Shown: positions 38,905 to 48,705 of the stretch, one piece after another
Numbering within the stretch: the stretch's first letter is position 1
How the letters are laid out: each line of letters begins with the position of its first letter
Source: Chitinophagaceae bacterium
Lineage (GTDB): Bacteria; Bacteroidota; Bacteroidia; Chitinophagales; Chitinophagaceae
NCBI GenBank assembly: GCA_016713965.1
Contig: JADJOC010000009.1
Coordinates: 310,001-374,000 of the forward strand
Reading direction: 5' to 3'
Length of the DNA stretch: 64,000 nucleotides
Position numbers and translations under genes: made by a program
The notes under the pieces: model-generated
What the model saw: only the letters and a program-made list of their open reading frames with translations
Database searches by the model: none
What the model was told of the DNA's origin: nothing

Positions 38905-38973
38905 TTTCCAGCAGTATGCAGCATTACTTAAACTTTACACAGGAGATTTTTCTGTGATCAGTTAGCTGTCATC

Positions 38974-39579
38974 TTACTTACTGTATAATTCTACAATCAG
39001 TTGTTCTTTAATATTTTCAGGAACGCTTTCCCTTTCCGGGTAAGCAATAAAAGTACCTTTCATATCTTTTTCGCTCCAGTCTAACCAGTTGAATTTTGCA
39101 TTTTTACCACGCAGGTTGCCTGAAATAGAGGTATTGGCAGCACTTTTATTTTTCAAACCAATTACATCACCCGGCTTGCAGCTGTAAGAAGGTACGTTCA
39201 GTACTTCGCCATTTATAGTAATATGCTTATGAGATACCAATTGGCGGGCACCCTGGCGGCTTGGTGAAATCCCCATTCTAAATACGGTATTGTCCAACCT
39301 GGCCTCTAATAATTTAATTAAATTTTCACCCGTAACACCTTTACGTCTTGAAGCTTCTTCAAATGTTTTGCGGAATTGTTTCTCTAATACACCGTAAGTG
39401 TATTTTGCTTTTTGCTTTTCTCTTAACTGTAAAGCATATTCGCCTAAAGTTTTACGCTTGCGGGTAGCACCATGCATACCCGGAGGATTACTGTTTTTTG
39501 TTAACCATTTGCCGTTTCCGGTAATTGGCTCTCCGAATATCCTGGAGATTTTAGTTTTGGGGCCTGTGTAACGTGCCAT
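38974..39579 (-). CDS. rpsD: 30S ribosomal protein S4
   Basis: 201 residues. MARYTGPKTKISRIFGEPI, REKQKAKYTYGVLEKQF and the S4 RNA-binding domain RLDNTVFRMGISPSRQGARQLVSHKHI. Nucleates 30S assembly by binding 16S rRNA. Intact and in conserved order. Confidence 0.98.
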   Translation of the reverse strand: MARYTGPKTKISRIFGEPITGNGKWLTKNSNPPGMHGATRKRKTLGEYALQLREKQKAKYTYGVLEKQFRKTFEEASRRKGVTGENLIKLLEARLDNTVFRMGISPSRQGARQLVSHKHITINGEVLNVPSYSCKPGDVIGLKNKSAANTSISGNLRGKNAKFNWLDWSEKDMKGTFIAYPERESVPENIKEQLIVELYSK

Positions 39580-39732
39580 AATTTATTAAAATGTTCCGCT
39601 TTTTTTTGATGGTGTATTGATCAGTAAAAACGGTAAAAATGAATCAAACACCCTTAATTAATTAATAATTGATAATTAATAATGGAAATTTTTTTAGATC
39701 TATAAATTATCCATTATCACATTCTCAATTAC

Positions 39733-40146
39733 CTATACTCTTCTCTTTTTAGGAGGACGACAACCATTGTGAGGCAAAGGAGTAATATCTTTAATCATTG
39801 CTATTTCAATACCATTTTGTGATAAAGAACGAATAGCACCTTCGCGGCCTGAGCCAGGACCTTTTACATATACATCTACTCTTTTCAAGCCTGCATCTAC
39901 TGCTACCTTAGCCGCATCCGCACCTGCCATTTGAGCAGCATACGGTGTATTTTTTTTGCTGCCTTTAAAGCCCATTTTACCTGCAGATGACCATGATATT
40001 ACCTGGCCCTGCTTATTGGTTAAGCTGATAATAATGTTATTAAAACTTGCTACGATGTGTGCATCTCCGTAGCTATCAACCTTTACCACTCTTTTTTTCG
40101 TGGATGCTTTTCCAGCTTGGGCTTTTCCGCCTTGTGCTTTTGCCAT
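39733..40146 (-). CDS. rpsK: 30S ribosomal protein S11
   Basis: 137 residues. DAHIVASFNNIIISLTN, GMKGSKKNTPYAAQMA-like segment (GFKGSKKNTPYAAQMAG) and C-terminal DITPLPHNGCRPPKKRRV. N-terminal extension rich in Ala/Gly/Lys. Part of the 30S platform. Intact. Confidence 0.98.
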   Translation of the reverse strand: MAKAQGGKAQAGKASTKKRVVKVDSYGDAHIVASFNNIIISLTNKQGQVISWSSAGKMGFKGSKKNTPYAAQMAGADAAKVAVDAGLKRVDVYVKGPGSGREGAIRSLSQNGIEIAMIKDITPLPHNGCRPPKKRRV

Positions 40147-40288
40147 AATTTTCTTTATTAGGTAATCTTTTAAAAAAATCCGATATTATCGAACCGGAAC
40201 CAACCCTCCTGCCAACTTATTAAGCTATCCGGTGTTTGTTCCAAAAATTTAAGTCTTATAAATATAATTTGCAGATTTGCAAATTCAA

Positions 40289-40669
40289 TTATTTTTTAGC
40301 CACTTTCTTTTTACCAGCTACTGTTTTACGCTTACCTTTTCTTGTACGGCTGTTGGTACGGGTACGTTGGCCACGAACCGGCAAACCTTTACGATGGCGC
40401 AAACCACGGTAACAAGCTATATCCAATAAACGTTTAATGTTCATTTGAGTTTCACTACGCAAAGCACCTTCAGTTTTAAATTCGCTATTAATTACGTTAC
40501 GGATGGCAGTTTGCTCATCATCATTCCACTGATTCACTTTTTTATTTACATCAATTCCAGCTTTGCCTAAAATGTACTGAGCAGTAGAACGGCCAATACC
40601 ATAAATGTAAGTAAGGCCAATTTCCCCTCTTTTATTTTTTGGTAAATCTATACCGGCAATACGAGCCAT
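40289..40669 (-). CDS. rpsM: 30S ribosomal protein S13
   Basis: 126 residues. MARIAGIDLPKNKRGEIGLTYIYGIGRSTAQ, and C-terminal YRGLRHRKGLPVRGQRTRTN followed by a basic Arg/Lys tail. 30S head protein that contacts the P-site tRNA. Intact. Confidence 0.98.
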   Translation of the reverse strand: MARIAGIDLPKNKRGEIGLTYIYGIGRSTAQYILGKAGIDVNKKVNQWNDDEQTAIRNVINSEFKTEGALRSETQMNIKRLLDIACYRGLRHRKGLPVRGQRTRTNSRTRKGKRKTVAGKKKVAKK

Positions 40670-40676
40670 GCTTTTT

Positions 40677-40722
40677 TGTTAAATTGTTAATATGTTAATT
40701 TGTTAATATGTTAATTGGTTAA
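40677..40722. repeat. 8-bp tandem repeat (TGTTAATA/TGTTAATT) upstream of rpsM
   Basis: About five near-perfect units of TGTTAAT[AT] in the rpmJ-rpsM gap. A related TTGTTAATTGGTTAGTTAAT stretch lies before rpe at 46628-46660. Followed at 40770-40790 by TAATTACCAATTCCCAATTA, which resembles the reverse complement of 57626-57650. Confidence 0.65.
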
Positions 40723-40792
40723 GATACAATCTGAATAATTAAATATTTTAGTATTTTCTAGTACCCAATACCTAATTACCAATTCCCAATTA

Positions 40793-40909
40793 CTATCCTT
40801 GCTTTTGCTTAAAGCGTGGATTTTTCTTATTAATAACGTACAGCCTTCCTTTCCTTCTTACGATTTTACAGTCTACGCTGCGTTTTTTGATGGAAGCTCT
40901 AACCTTCAT
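40793..40909 (-). CDS. rpmJ: 50S ribosomal protein L36
   Basis: 38 residues: MKVRASIKKRSVDCKIVRRK then GRLYVINKKNPRFKQKQG. Shorter than most gene-calling cut-offs. Standard L36 start and length, between infA and rpsM. Only one Cys of the Zn-ribbon type remains (C14), so this is a C-minus form. Confidence 0.95.
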   Translation of the reverse strand: MKVRASIKKRSVDCKIVRRKGRLYVINKKNPRFKQKQG

Positions 40910-40959
40910 TTGATTTCTTTTTAATAATTTTATTAATCCTGCCAATAATTAATTGACAT

Positions 40960-41178
40960 TTATTTATACCTGAATATTATCCTTCCCCTTGTTAAATCGT
41001 ATGGGCTCATTTCTACACCTACTTTATCTCCTGGCAAAATGCGTATGTAGTGCATTCTCATTTTACCTGAAATGGTGGCCAAAATTTCGTGCCCATTTTC
41101 CAATTTTACCTTGAACATAGCATTGCTAAGCGCTTCAACTATTGATCCGTCTTGTTTAATAAGTGCCTGTTTTGCCAT
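40960..41178 (-). CDS. infA: Translation initiation factor IF-1
   Basis: 72 residues. OB-fold S1-like protein: MAKQALIKQDGSIVEALSNAMFKV, GHEILATISGKMRMHYIRILPGD, ending GRIIFRYK. Standard length and location before rpmJ. A TATCTTTG element lies 14 bp upstream, so the infA-rpmJ-rpsM-rpsK-rpsD-rpoA-rplQ string may start here; secY/map are not directly upstream. Confidence 0.97.
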   Translation of the reverse strand: MAKQALIKQDGSIVEALSNAMFKVKLENGHEILATISGKMRMHYIRILPGDKVGVEMSPYDLTRGRIIFRYK

Positions 41179-41192
41179 AATTTTTGGGAGCG

Positions 41193-41200
41193 CAAAGATA
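41193..41200 (-). promoter_or_regulatory. Putative -7 promoter element before infA
   Basis: Minus strand TATCTTTG (TAnnTTTG), with an upstream TTTG 22 bp away (a bit longer than the usual 19-21). The predicted leader is very short. Confidence 0.45.
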
Positions 41201-41322
41201 GGAAGATTTTATTTAATTATTACAAAAAACAATGAATTTATCCACATTTATACATAGATAAGCTTATCTCTGGGAAATTTTAATAGAAATTAGTATACAA
41301 AAACTGTTATTTAAGTATTTAA

Positions 41323-41730
41323 CTAGCTAAATGCAGCTTCATTTAAGTGCACTTTAGTCATATCAAGAAAGTGATTTTGCAGCTGGTGTACAAAAATGGG
41401 CTGCATGATGTGTCTTTTTTCATCGCGGTACCATATTTCAAATTTAGAAAAGTTGCCTTCAGTCGGCAATAACATCCGGAAAGCGCCTTTTAAATATTTC
41501 ACAGTGCCGTCTGCATTGATTTGTTTAGTGAATTTTAGTTTTAACAGTTGTTCTTCATTTAAAGGTATGGGGCTTAATTGATCCAACTCGTACCAAAAGT
41601 CCTGGGTGCCATTATTTACGCATATTTGCTTTTCATTAGTATTGATGGCTGTTATTTCTCCCTGCTTCAAATCTCCTTCATTATTTACAATCACAAAGTC
41701 ACCAGCTTTAAGTTCATTAAATTTCATCAT
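41323..41730 (-). CDS. Conserved hypothetical protein, SH3-like N-terminus
   Basis: 135 residues, no signal peptide. First 55 residues (LKAGDFVIVNNEG, GEITAINTNEKQICVN) look like a small SH3-like/Tudor-like barrel, followed by PIPLNEEQLLKLKFTKQ, YLKGAFRMLLP and FEIWYRDEKRHI...VHQLQNHFLDMTK. I recall homologues in many Bacteroidota without a known function. It lies 144 bp upstream of infA on the same strand, separated from it by the infA promoter region. Likely cytoplasmic. Intact. Confidence 0.7.
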   Translation of the reverse strand: MMKFNELKAGDFVIVNNEGDLKQGEITAINTNEKQICVNNGTQDFWYELDQLSPIPLNEEQLLKLKFTKQINADGTVKYLKGAFRMLLPTEGNFSKFEIWYRDEKRHIMQPIFVHQLQNHFLDMTKVHLNEAAFS

Positions 41731-41803
41731 AATATTTTTTTAAGTAAATCGAATATAAGAATTTTTATTAAATGTGCTACAAATGCACTAGAGTAAAAAA
41801 ATA

Positions 41804-41885
41804 TAACCGCAGAGGCGCTGAGCCGCAGAGAAACGCAAAAAATTCTTATTATATTTAACTCTGCGGCTCAGCGCCTCTGCGGTTA
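41804..41885. repeat. Perfect 27-bp inverted repeat (CGCAGAGGCGCTGAG type)
   Basis: Left arm 41804-41830 (TAACCGCAGAGGCGCTGAGC...) is exactly complementary to 41859-41885; the loop is 28 nt. Sequences of the type CGCAGAG-CGC-GAG recur in many bacterial intergenic regions by recollection; their function is unknown. It lies between the conserved hypothetical gene and hmgA. Confidence 0.85.
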
Positions 41886-41916
41886 AAAAGAAAATAATAA
41901 CAAATAAAGATTGCGT

Positions 41917-42004
41917 AAAGATATGCGGTACAAGTGAGTGACCCCGCCTTCGGACGGGGCAGGCTACAACGATGCTGAACAAAGAAATATTGCCGGTAAC
42001 AAAA
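41917..42004 (+). repeat. GTACAAG repeat family with hairpin insert
   Basis: ATATGCGGTACAAGTGAGTG, then a hairpin CCCCGCCTTCGGACGGGG (41942-41959), then GGCTACAACGATGCTGAAC and TTGCCGGTAACAAAA. Compared with 6963-7028 the hairpin is extra and the flanks align. Ends 20 bp before the hmgA stop. Confidence 0.75.
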
Positions 42005-42024
42005 CAATTTGATGTGCCATCAAA

Positions 42025-43182
42025 TTACTCCGCCCAGCTCATAACATATCCTTTGTTTTCTATAGTAATGGCATCGGTAGTTAATTGCAACGGGTGAAAA
42101 GTATCTATCATTACGGCTAGTGCATTGGTAGCTTGAGCACCTATGCTTTTTTGCACTGCCCCGGGATGTGGACCGTGTGGTATGCCGCGTGGATGCAAAT
42201 TGATCATGCCACGGGTAACATGCTTGCGGCTCATAAAATCGCCATCGACATAATACAATACTTCATCACTATCGATATTACTGTGATTGTAAGGCGTCGG
42301 TATGGCCTCTGGATGATAATCAAATAAGCGGGGTACAAAAGAGCATATCACAAAATTGTGTGCATCAAAAGTTTGGTGCACTGGTGGTGGCTGGTGCACC
42401 CTGCCGGTTATGGGTTCAAAATTATGTATGGAAAATGCGTACGGGTAGCAACATCCATCCCATCCTACCACATCAAAAGGGTGGTGGGCATAATGGATGC
42501 CATACAACATTCCTTTCTTTTTGGTTTTGATAATAAAGTCCCCGGATTCATCATGCGTTTCCAAATGATGTGGTGTTCTTATATCCCTTTCGCAATATGG
42601 TGAATGCTCTAACAGCTGGCCATAAGGGCTTAAATATCGCTTAGGGTAACGGATAGGGCTAAACGATTCTATAATTAATAAACGATTGACTTCGGTATTA
42701 AAGTGTACCTGGTGAATTGTACCCCGAGGGATAACTAAATAGTCTCCATACCCAAAATCAATATTACCATACATGGTTTTTAAAACTCCACTTCCTTCGT
42801 GTACAAAAACCACTTCATCCGCATCGGCATTTTTATAAAAATAATTAGTGGTGCTTTGCTTTGGAGCTGCTAAAACAATATGCACATCATTATTAACCAG
42901 CACAGGCTTACGGCTTTGCAGGTAATCTTTTTCAGGTTGTATATTAAAGCCTTCAAAGCTGCGGTGCTGCAGCATTTTTTCTTCCGCGATTTTAGGTTGT
43001 ACATTTATCGGTTCATCCGTTTTAATAATTTCTGTAGGCGGGTAATGGTGGTACAATAAGGAATAATCATTGCTGAAACCTTCGGTGCTGAACAATTGCT
43101 CTGCATATAAACTGCCGTCTGGTTTGCGGAATTGTGTATGTCTTTTAGGGGGTATAATTCCTAAAGTATGATAATGTGGCAT
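42025..43182 (-). CDS. hmgA: Homogentisate 1,2-dioxygenase
   Basis: 385 residues, typical of the bacterial enzyme. Two cupin halves: DEVVFVHEGSGVLKTMYGNIDFGYGDYLVIPRGTIHQVHF in the middle and GRVHQPPPVHQTFDAHNFVICSFVPRLFDYHPEAIPTPYNHSNIDSDEV at the C-terminal half, containing the His/Glu Fe(II) ligand region, then HPRGIPHGPHPG. Opens the aromatic ring of homogentisate to maleylacetoacetate in Tyr/Phe catabolism. No hpd or fumarylacetoacetase neighbour in the window. Intact. Confidence 0.94.
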   Translation of the reverse strand: MPHYHTLGIIPPKRHTQFRKPDGSLYAEQLFSTEGFSNDYSLLYHHYPPTEIIKTDEPINVQPKIAEEKMLQHRSFEGFNIQPEKDYLQSRKPVLVNNDVHIVLAAPKQSTTNYFYKNADADEVVFVHEGSGVLKTMYGNIDFGYGDYLVIPRGTIHQVHFNTEVNRLLIIESFSPIRYPKRYLSPYGQLLEHSPYCERDIRTPHHLETHDESGDFIIKTKKKGMLYGIHYAHHPFDVVGWDGCCYPYAFSIHNFEPITGRVHQPPPVHQTFDAHNFVICSFVPRLFDYHPEAIPTPYNHSNIDSDEVLYYVDGDFMSRKHVTRGMINLHPRGIPHGPHPGAVQKSIGAQATNALAVMIDTFHPLQLTTDAITIENKGYVMSWAE

Positions 43183-43415
43183 TGTGAAAATTAAAAATGA
43201 AAAATTAAGAATTAAGAATGAAGCATAAAAACATTAATAATTTTTGCATAAGGCTAACATGAGAAAATAGTATTTCCATGTACGTTTATCTATATAATAT
43301 GTAAAATTTCGATAGAACGGCATTGATTTTTTTTGTTTTCTAAAGTTACAAAATGATAAGCAATAATTACTTGTTGGGATAAAGCTTAACAGAATTATTT
43401 CGCATGCAGGAAACT

Positions 43416-45972
43416 TTAAAACCTGGCTACAATCTTAAAATTCAATAACCTTGGCGTTAAGCGATTGGGGATGCTGTAGGTATTATTATCAAAATCTTTT
43501 ATCAACTGGTAAGAAATGGTATTCGGCCTGTCGATAAGATTGAATACTTCCAGGCTGGCCCAGATATTTTCAAAATCTTTAAAAGGGCTGTGACTTCTTC
43601 TACTGGATTTTTCGCTGAGCAATTGGGCGCTAAAACCAATATCGGCCCTTATGTAAGGTTCTATAATCAACCCGTTGCGATATTTTACACTGTTAGGAAT
43701 ATTGTAGCTCATATTACTTCCGTACAACAGGTTTACATGCACTTTAAAATTTTTGTTGGTAGATAAATAATCTTCTAAAAATAAGCCTACGGTAATTAAC
43801 CTGTCCGTAGGGCGGCGCAGCCAACCCACTTCATTTTGTATACTATCCACAGGTACCTGATCGGCAGTATTTGCAGTGATTTTTTCGCCCCCGGCATTTA
43901 AATAATCATAATAAAAATCATTATCAATATTTTCTTTGGTTCTCATAATACCAATGCTTAGCCAGCTTTCTGCATCTTTAACCAACTCGCCAAAAACCTT
44001 GCTTCTATACCTGTAGCATAAGCTTTTGCATTGTTATTACCAGCATACCTGATTTTTACATTATCAATATCAGAAGGTATCACATCTTTTAAGCTTTTAT
44101 AATAGGCTTCTGCAGTTATTCTAAAAGGCCTTTCCCTCATGCCTTTAAAACTATAATCCACCCCTGCCACAACCTGGTAGCTTTTTTGTGCTTTTACCTG
44201 GGTATTCAAAGTTGCATCATACCTGCGAAGCTCCCTGTAAAATGGCGGCTGATTATAAATGCCTGTTGCTAATTTTAATACCACATCTTTTTTCCAGTTG
44301 GGCTTCCAGCTTAGTTGTGCCCGGGGGCTCACTAAAAATTCTTTATTCAACGAATTATAATTGTAGCGCACCCCTGCCTGCAAAGAAATATCCTGTGTGC
44401 TATCGCCCAGCCTGATGTTATCTTGTATATAACCGCTGAATTTTTGTATGGATAAATCTGCAGTTGAGTTTAGCACTTTAAATAATTGCAATTGTGCAGG
44501 GTTATGTGGTAAAGAATAACCGGCTGAATCCTGGTATTCCCATTCAGCCAGCTTATCCAAAATTTTCGTATGCTCGATGGTGTTACCCCATTGAAAAAAT
44601 GTTGGCCCTTATCCAGGCTGCCTTTGTGGCTGGCATTCCATACCTGTATGTTTAAAGAATTCCTGGCATAATTTTGATAATACCCTGCACCTAAAGGATT
44701 TACTATTTGTCCAAATGTATTGCTGCTGTTATCAAAATCCCTGTCGCCAAAAAGATAAGTGCCTGCAATATCAAAGTTTTCATTCTCCTTATTTTGAAAA
44801 TGGCTAAGCATCCATTTCAGTCTTAATTTTTTGCTGGGTGAATGAATGATGCTTAACCCCGCCAAACTGGTTTTATACGCATCCCTTTCATGCCCTTCAA
44901 AGAAAATATCCAAACCTAAATTAGCGGTAAAAAGTGGAGAAAAAACTGAAGATGTTTTTTGGGCAGATTCAGGAAAAAATGTAAACCTTGTTGCGGATAA
45001 ATTACCTAACAATTCTAACTGTAGCTTTTCATTTACTTTATAAGTAAGATAGCCTTGCACATCGGAAGAATTAGGGATATAAGAGCCGCTGGTTTCCTGG
45101 CTGCTGAGTAAATTTCTATTGCTTTTATTCCTTACCCCCAATAAATAAGTTACATTACCTTTCTTTGCCGCACCTTCAATGTGCAGGCCCTGTTCCAATA
45201 AACTAACATATACTGATCCGCCAAAGGTTTTAGGTTTTTTGTATTGAATATCCAGCACGCTGCTCATTTTATCACCATATTTCGCCTGAAAACCCCCGTT
45301 ATAAAAATTTATATTTCTTGCCAGTTCGGGATTAATAAAACTAAGCCCTTCCTGTTGGCCGCTGCGGACCAGGTATGGCCGGAAAATTTCAAAATCATTC
45401 AGGTAAATTAAATTTTCATCATAGTTTCCGCCACGTACACTGTATTGCGAAGTGAGCTCGTTATTGCTACCTACCAAAACCTTAATCAGCCCTTCTACGC
45501 CACCAATGGTGCTAGGCAATGTAAGGGCATTTTTAGGATTAATTTTAGTTAGGCCTAGTTCTTTTCTTTCTCTTTCATCACTTATAATTATTGTTTCTAA
45601 GGTTTGAGCACCTGGTAAAAGTCTCACAGTAATGTTTTCTTCTTCATCGCTGCTCAGGAAAAAGTTTTTTTGAACTGTAACATATCCTGTATAGCTGAAT
45701 AACAAAGCAAAAGATTTATCAGGCTTTACTTTAATTTTAAAATATCCGCTATCATTTGTGGTTACCCCGGAGGTGTTGCCTAAAATAATAACTGATACTT
45801 TTGGCAAAGGGTTTTCATTTTCATCTAACACAACTCCGCTTATCAATGCACTTTTTTTTTGTGCCTGCAATTGCGAACAACTTATCAAAAGAAAAAGGGC
45901 TATAAAAAATCTCATAGGTTGAAGATAAAATATTTTATGCTTTGACATAAGTTTAAATGGCATTATCACCAA
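43416..45972 (-). CDS. TonB-dependent receptor with CarboxypepD_reg-like domain, two frameshifts
   Basis: N-terminal part from 45972; alternative start MRFFIALFLLISCSQLQAQ at about 45915 gives a clean signal peptide. A CarboxypepD_reg-like domain (ISGVVLDENENPLPKVSVIILG), then a plug (TLPSTIGGVEGLIKVLVGSNNELTSQYSVRGGNYDENLIYLND) and a 22-strand barrel. The frame shifts near 44591 (TTTTTT should be seven, restoring HFFQWGNTIEHTKILDKLAEWEYQ) and again near 43974 (restoring ARFFGELVKDAESWLSI). Ends with LLNFKIVARF, a typical barrel terminus. About 850 residues in total. Uptake substrate unknown; no SusD partner. Confidence 0.82.
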
Positions 45973-45978
45973 AGTAAT

Positions 45979-46625
45979 TTACATAGCTTTTAAAGCCGCA
46001 ATAGTTTCCTTAGGATTACCCGCATTAAAAATTGCGCTTCCGGCCACCAAAACATCAGCACCGGCAGCTATAATTGATGGTGCATTTTCTACAGTTACCC
46101 CCCCATCTATTTCTATTTTTACATTCAATGATTGTTCAGTAATCATTTGTTTCAACTGCTTAATTTTATTAATAGTTGCCGGAATAAAAGACTGGCCGCC
46201 AAAACCGGGGTTTACACTCATAAGGCATACCAGGTCAATATCTCCTAAAATATTTTTTAAATAATCAACAGGTGTATGTGGGTTTATGGCTACCCCTGCC
46301 TGCATGCCTAAACCTTTATTTGCTGGATGTTCCGGTGAAGGTGTGTACAAGCCTCTATGTGTACAGTTAAAATATCAGCCCCCGCTTTTTTAAATGCTTC
46401 GGCATATTTTTCGGGCTCTTCTATCATGAGATGCACATCACAAATTTTTGTGGTAGCTTTTTTAAAAAATTCAACCAACATCGGGCCAAAACTAATATTC
46501 GGAACAAACCGGCCATCCATTACATCCAGATGAAACCAATCGGCCTGGCTTTGATTAAGCATATCACAATCTTGCTGTAGCTGTAAAAAATTTGCTGATA
46601 AAAGCGAAGGGGCAATTAGTGGCAT
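45979..46625 (-). CDS. rpe: Ribulose-phosphate 3-epimerase, one frameshift
   Basis: TIM-barrel enzyme of the pentose phosphate pathway (Ru5P to Xu5P). Motifs: LIAPSLLSANF, WFHLDVMDGRFVPNISFGP, VHLMIEEPEKY, then LVCLMSVNPGFGGQSFIP and IEIDGGVTVENAPSIIAAGADVLVAGSAIF. The frame breaks at about 46318: one missing G restores NIQQIKGLGMQAGVAINPHTP. Joined length about 215 residues, normal. It ends 7 bp from the TonB-dependent receptor start, so possibly one transcript. Lesion very likely a sequence error. Confidence 0.9.
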
Positions 46626-46752
46626 TGGTTATTTGTTAATTGGTTAGTTAATTTGTTAAAATATTAAGATGTGGAAATGTTATTTGTTGTGATTGTAATA
46701 AATTATTACATTCCAGTATTTCATACATTCCATGGTTCACATTTCCACATCT

Positions 46753-47296
46753 TTACTTTGCACCCATCCTTACAAGAGCATCCTGTGCTTCTATATAATC
46801 TTTGTTATAAAAAAGGGCCGTTTTATATTCTTCTATTGCTTCATTGATTTTTTGCAGTTTTTCCAGGCATCGGCCACGCCAGTAATATCCTTCAGTAATG
46901 CTTTAGGATTTTTGTTGCTGCATATAATGAACCTAATTCCATTACATATTGAGGGGCAGGATAAATATCCAGCAGTTTTTCATATGCTTTTATGGCATTT
47001 ACCGTATCGTAATTTTCAAAATATAGAGTAGCTTTCATTTCCCAAAACCTGGCTAAACTACTATCTTTTTGCAAAACTTCATTTGCAGTAGCCAAAGCCA
47101 TATCATAATTATTATTAGAACGGTAGTACTGTATAAGGTATTCTTTTAGCGATAATGAATCAGGATATTTTTTTATGCTTTCTTTTAATTCTGTTTCTCT
47201 GGAGATTGGAACTGTGGCAGGTTCATCAGGCTTTTCTTCGTTAGTACAACTACTTACTAAAAAAGCTAATACAATTAAAATAATTAATGGCTTCAT
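46753..47296 (-). pseudogene. TPR lipoprotein, frameshifted and apparently internally deleted
   Basis: Start at 47296 with lipobox FLVSSC (Cys about residue 17). The first 130 residues contain TPR-like helices (DSLSLKEYLIQYYRSNNNYDMALATANEVL, ATLYFENYDTVNAIKAYEKL). Near 46910 the frame changes (one missing A gives AATKNPKAL), and after a few codons another frame carries GYYWRGRCLEKLQKINEAIEEYKTAL to the stop at 46753. The text jumps from one TPR unit into the last one, so about 70 residues (two repeats) appear to be missing. That count is my expectation from the family. Envelope protein-interaction lipoprotein, function unknown. Confidence 0.6.
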
Positions 47297-47399
47297 ATTT
47301 TTATTATTGCAAAATTAACTGCATTTTTTGCGATCTGACAATTTTTTGACAAACAAGCTTGCTACCTAACTTACCTTCGCCAACTAAAATAACTAAATA

Positions 47400-48504
47400 A
47401 TGCGTTTTACTTCTGTTTTTCTATTATCAGCTTTGTTTATTATTATTTGTCCTGGCATTGCTAATGGGCAACAAAGTGTTAACAAGATAGTATTAAATGA
47501 TACTATTCTTTTTGCGGGTGAAAAAACATTTTTCCAACGTGCAACAATTAACTTTTGGCGGTGATAATGCAGAAGCATATTTTAGCTTTGATGGCAAATA
47601 TTTAATTTTTCAAAAGTCTAATGTAAAAGAAGGAATTGAATGTGACCAGATTTGGATGGGCAAGATACCTACAACCCCGGATGAGAAATTTAAACCCAAA
47701 TTAGTAAGTACAGGCACCGGAAGAACTACTTGTGCCTATTTTATGCCGGATGGTAAGCATATCATTTATGGCAGTACGCATTTGGGTGATAAAGCTTGCC
47801 CGCCGGTACCAGACAGGAGCAAATATGGTAATAAATATATCTGGCCTATTTATAGCAGCTTTGATATTTTTAAAGCGGATACCAGTGGTAAAATTGTACA
47901 GCAACTTACTACGGCTGACGGATATGATGCAGAAGCCACAGTTTCGCCCAAAGGTGATAAAATTTTGTTTACTTCAATGAGAGATGGCGATCTGGATTTA
48001 TATACCATGGATCTGGATGGAAAAAATGTAAAGCGCATAACCGATATGCTGGGATACGACGGCGGTGCATGGTTTAGCCCGGATGGAAGCAAAATAATCT
48101 GGAGAGCCAGCAGACCTGAAACTGAAGAAGAAATTAAAGAATACAAGGAGTTATTATCTCAAAATCTTGTAGCGCCCACGCATATGGAAGTATGGGTTGC
48201 TAATGCCGATGGCACCAATGCACGCCAGATAACTTTTTTGGAGCAAGCCAACTGGGCACCTAATTTTACGCCTGACGGGCAACATATAATTTTTTGCAGT
48301 AATCATGAATACAAAAGGGGTTTTCCTTTTAACATGTACTTATGTGACCTGGATGGAAAAAATATCGAAAAAATAAGCAGGGATAAAGGCTTTGATGCTT
48401 TTCCAATGTTTAGTCCTGATGGTAAAAAAGTAGTTTTTTGCAGCAACAGGAATAATGGAGGAACAAGAGATACTAATATTTTTATTGCCGATTGGGTTGA
48501 GTAG
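47400..48504 (+). CDS. TolB-like/PD40 beta-propeller secreted protein, one frameshift
   Basis: ATG at 47400 opens a signal peptide (RFTSVFLLSALFIIICPGIANG) and the frame then breaks at about 47525, where an A-run has one base too many; removing it gives GEKHFSNVQQLTFGGDNAEAYFS. The rest holds repeated PD40/WD40-like units: TFGGDNAEAYFSFDGKYLIF, TTADGYDAEATVSPKGDKILF, MLGYDGGAWFSPDGSKIIW, and DKGFDAFPMFSPDGKKVVF. About 367 residues, one six-bladed propeller. Periplasmic; possibly peptide or polysaccharide binding. No Tol partners nearby. Confidence 0.82.
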
Positions 48505-48507
48505 GAC

Positions 48508-48541
48508 CTCATCCCAGCCCTTCTCCAAAAAAGGAGAAGGG
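48508..48541. repeat. CCTCATCC plus CCTTCTCC-GGAGAAGG palindrome
   Basis: Same arms as 10650-10669, here with an AAAAAA loop (CCCTTCTCC ... GGAGAAGGG). It could act as a weak terminator after the beta-propeller gene, but no U-tract follows. The remainder of the 201-bp gap to 48705 shows nothing recognisable. Confidence 0.5.
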
Positions 48542-48705
48542 TGTTGCGAAGATTAATAAGAAGAACGTAGCTGAAAAGGGCTTACTTTTTCACAAATCTT
48601 GTGATGATATTTTTTCCTTTGTACTCATAAATTGCCTGGCTAGTACCACTCTGAGTTTACTAAATAATTATGTTTTAAGCAAGATTAAATGCCTTATTTC
48701 TTATT

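Noticed and set aside
42025..43182. hmgA as part of a tyrosine catabolism operon
   Set aside because: No other gene of the pathway is within the window; neighbours are unrelated.
45979..46625. Programmed frameshifting in rpe
   Set aside because: No slippery heptamer with downstream pseudoknot is evident, and many unrelated genes here carry similar one-base losses.
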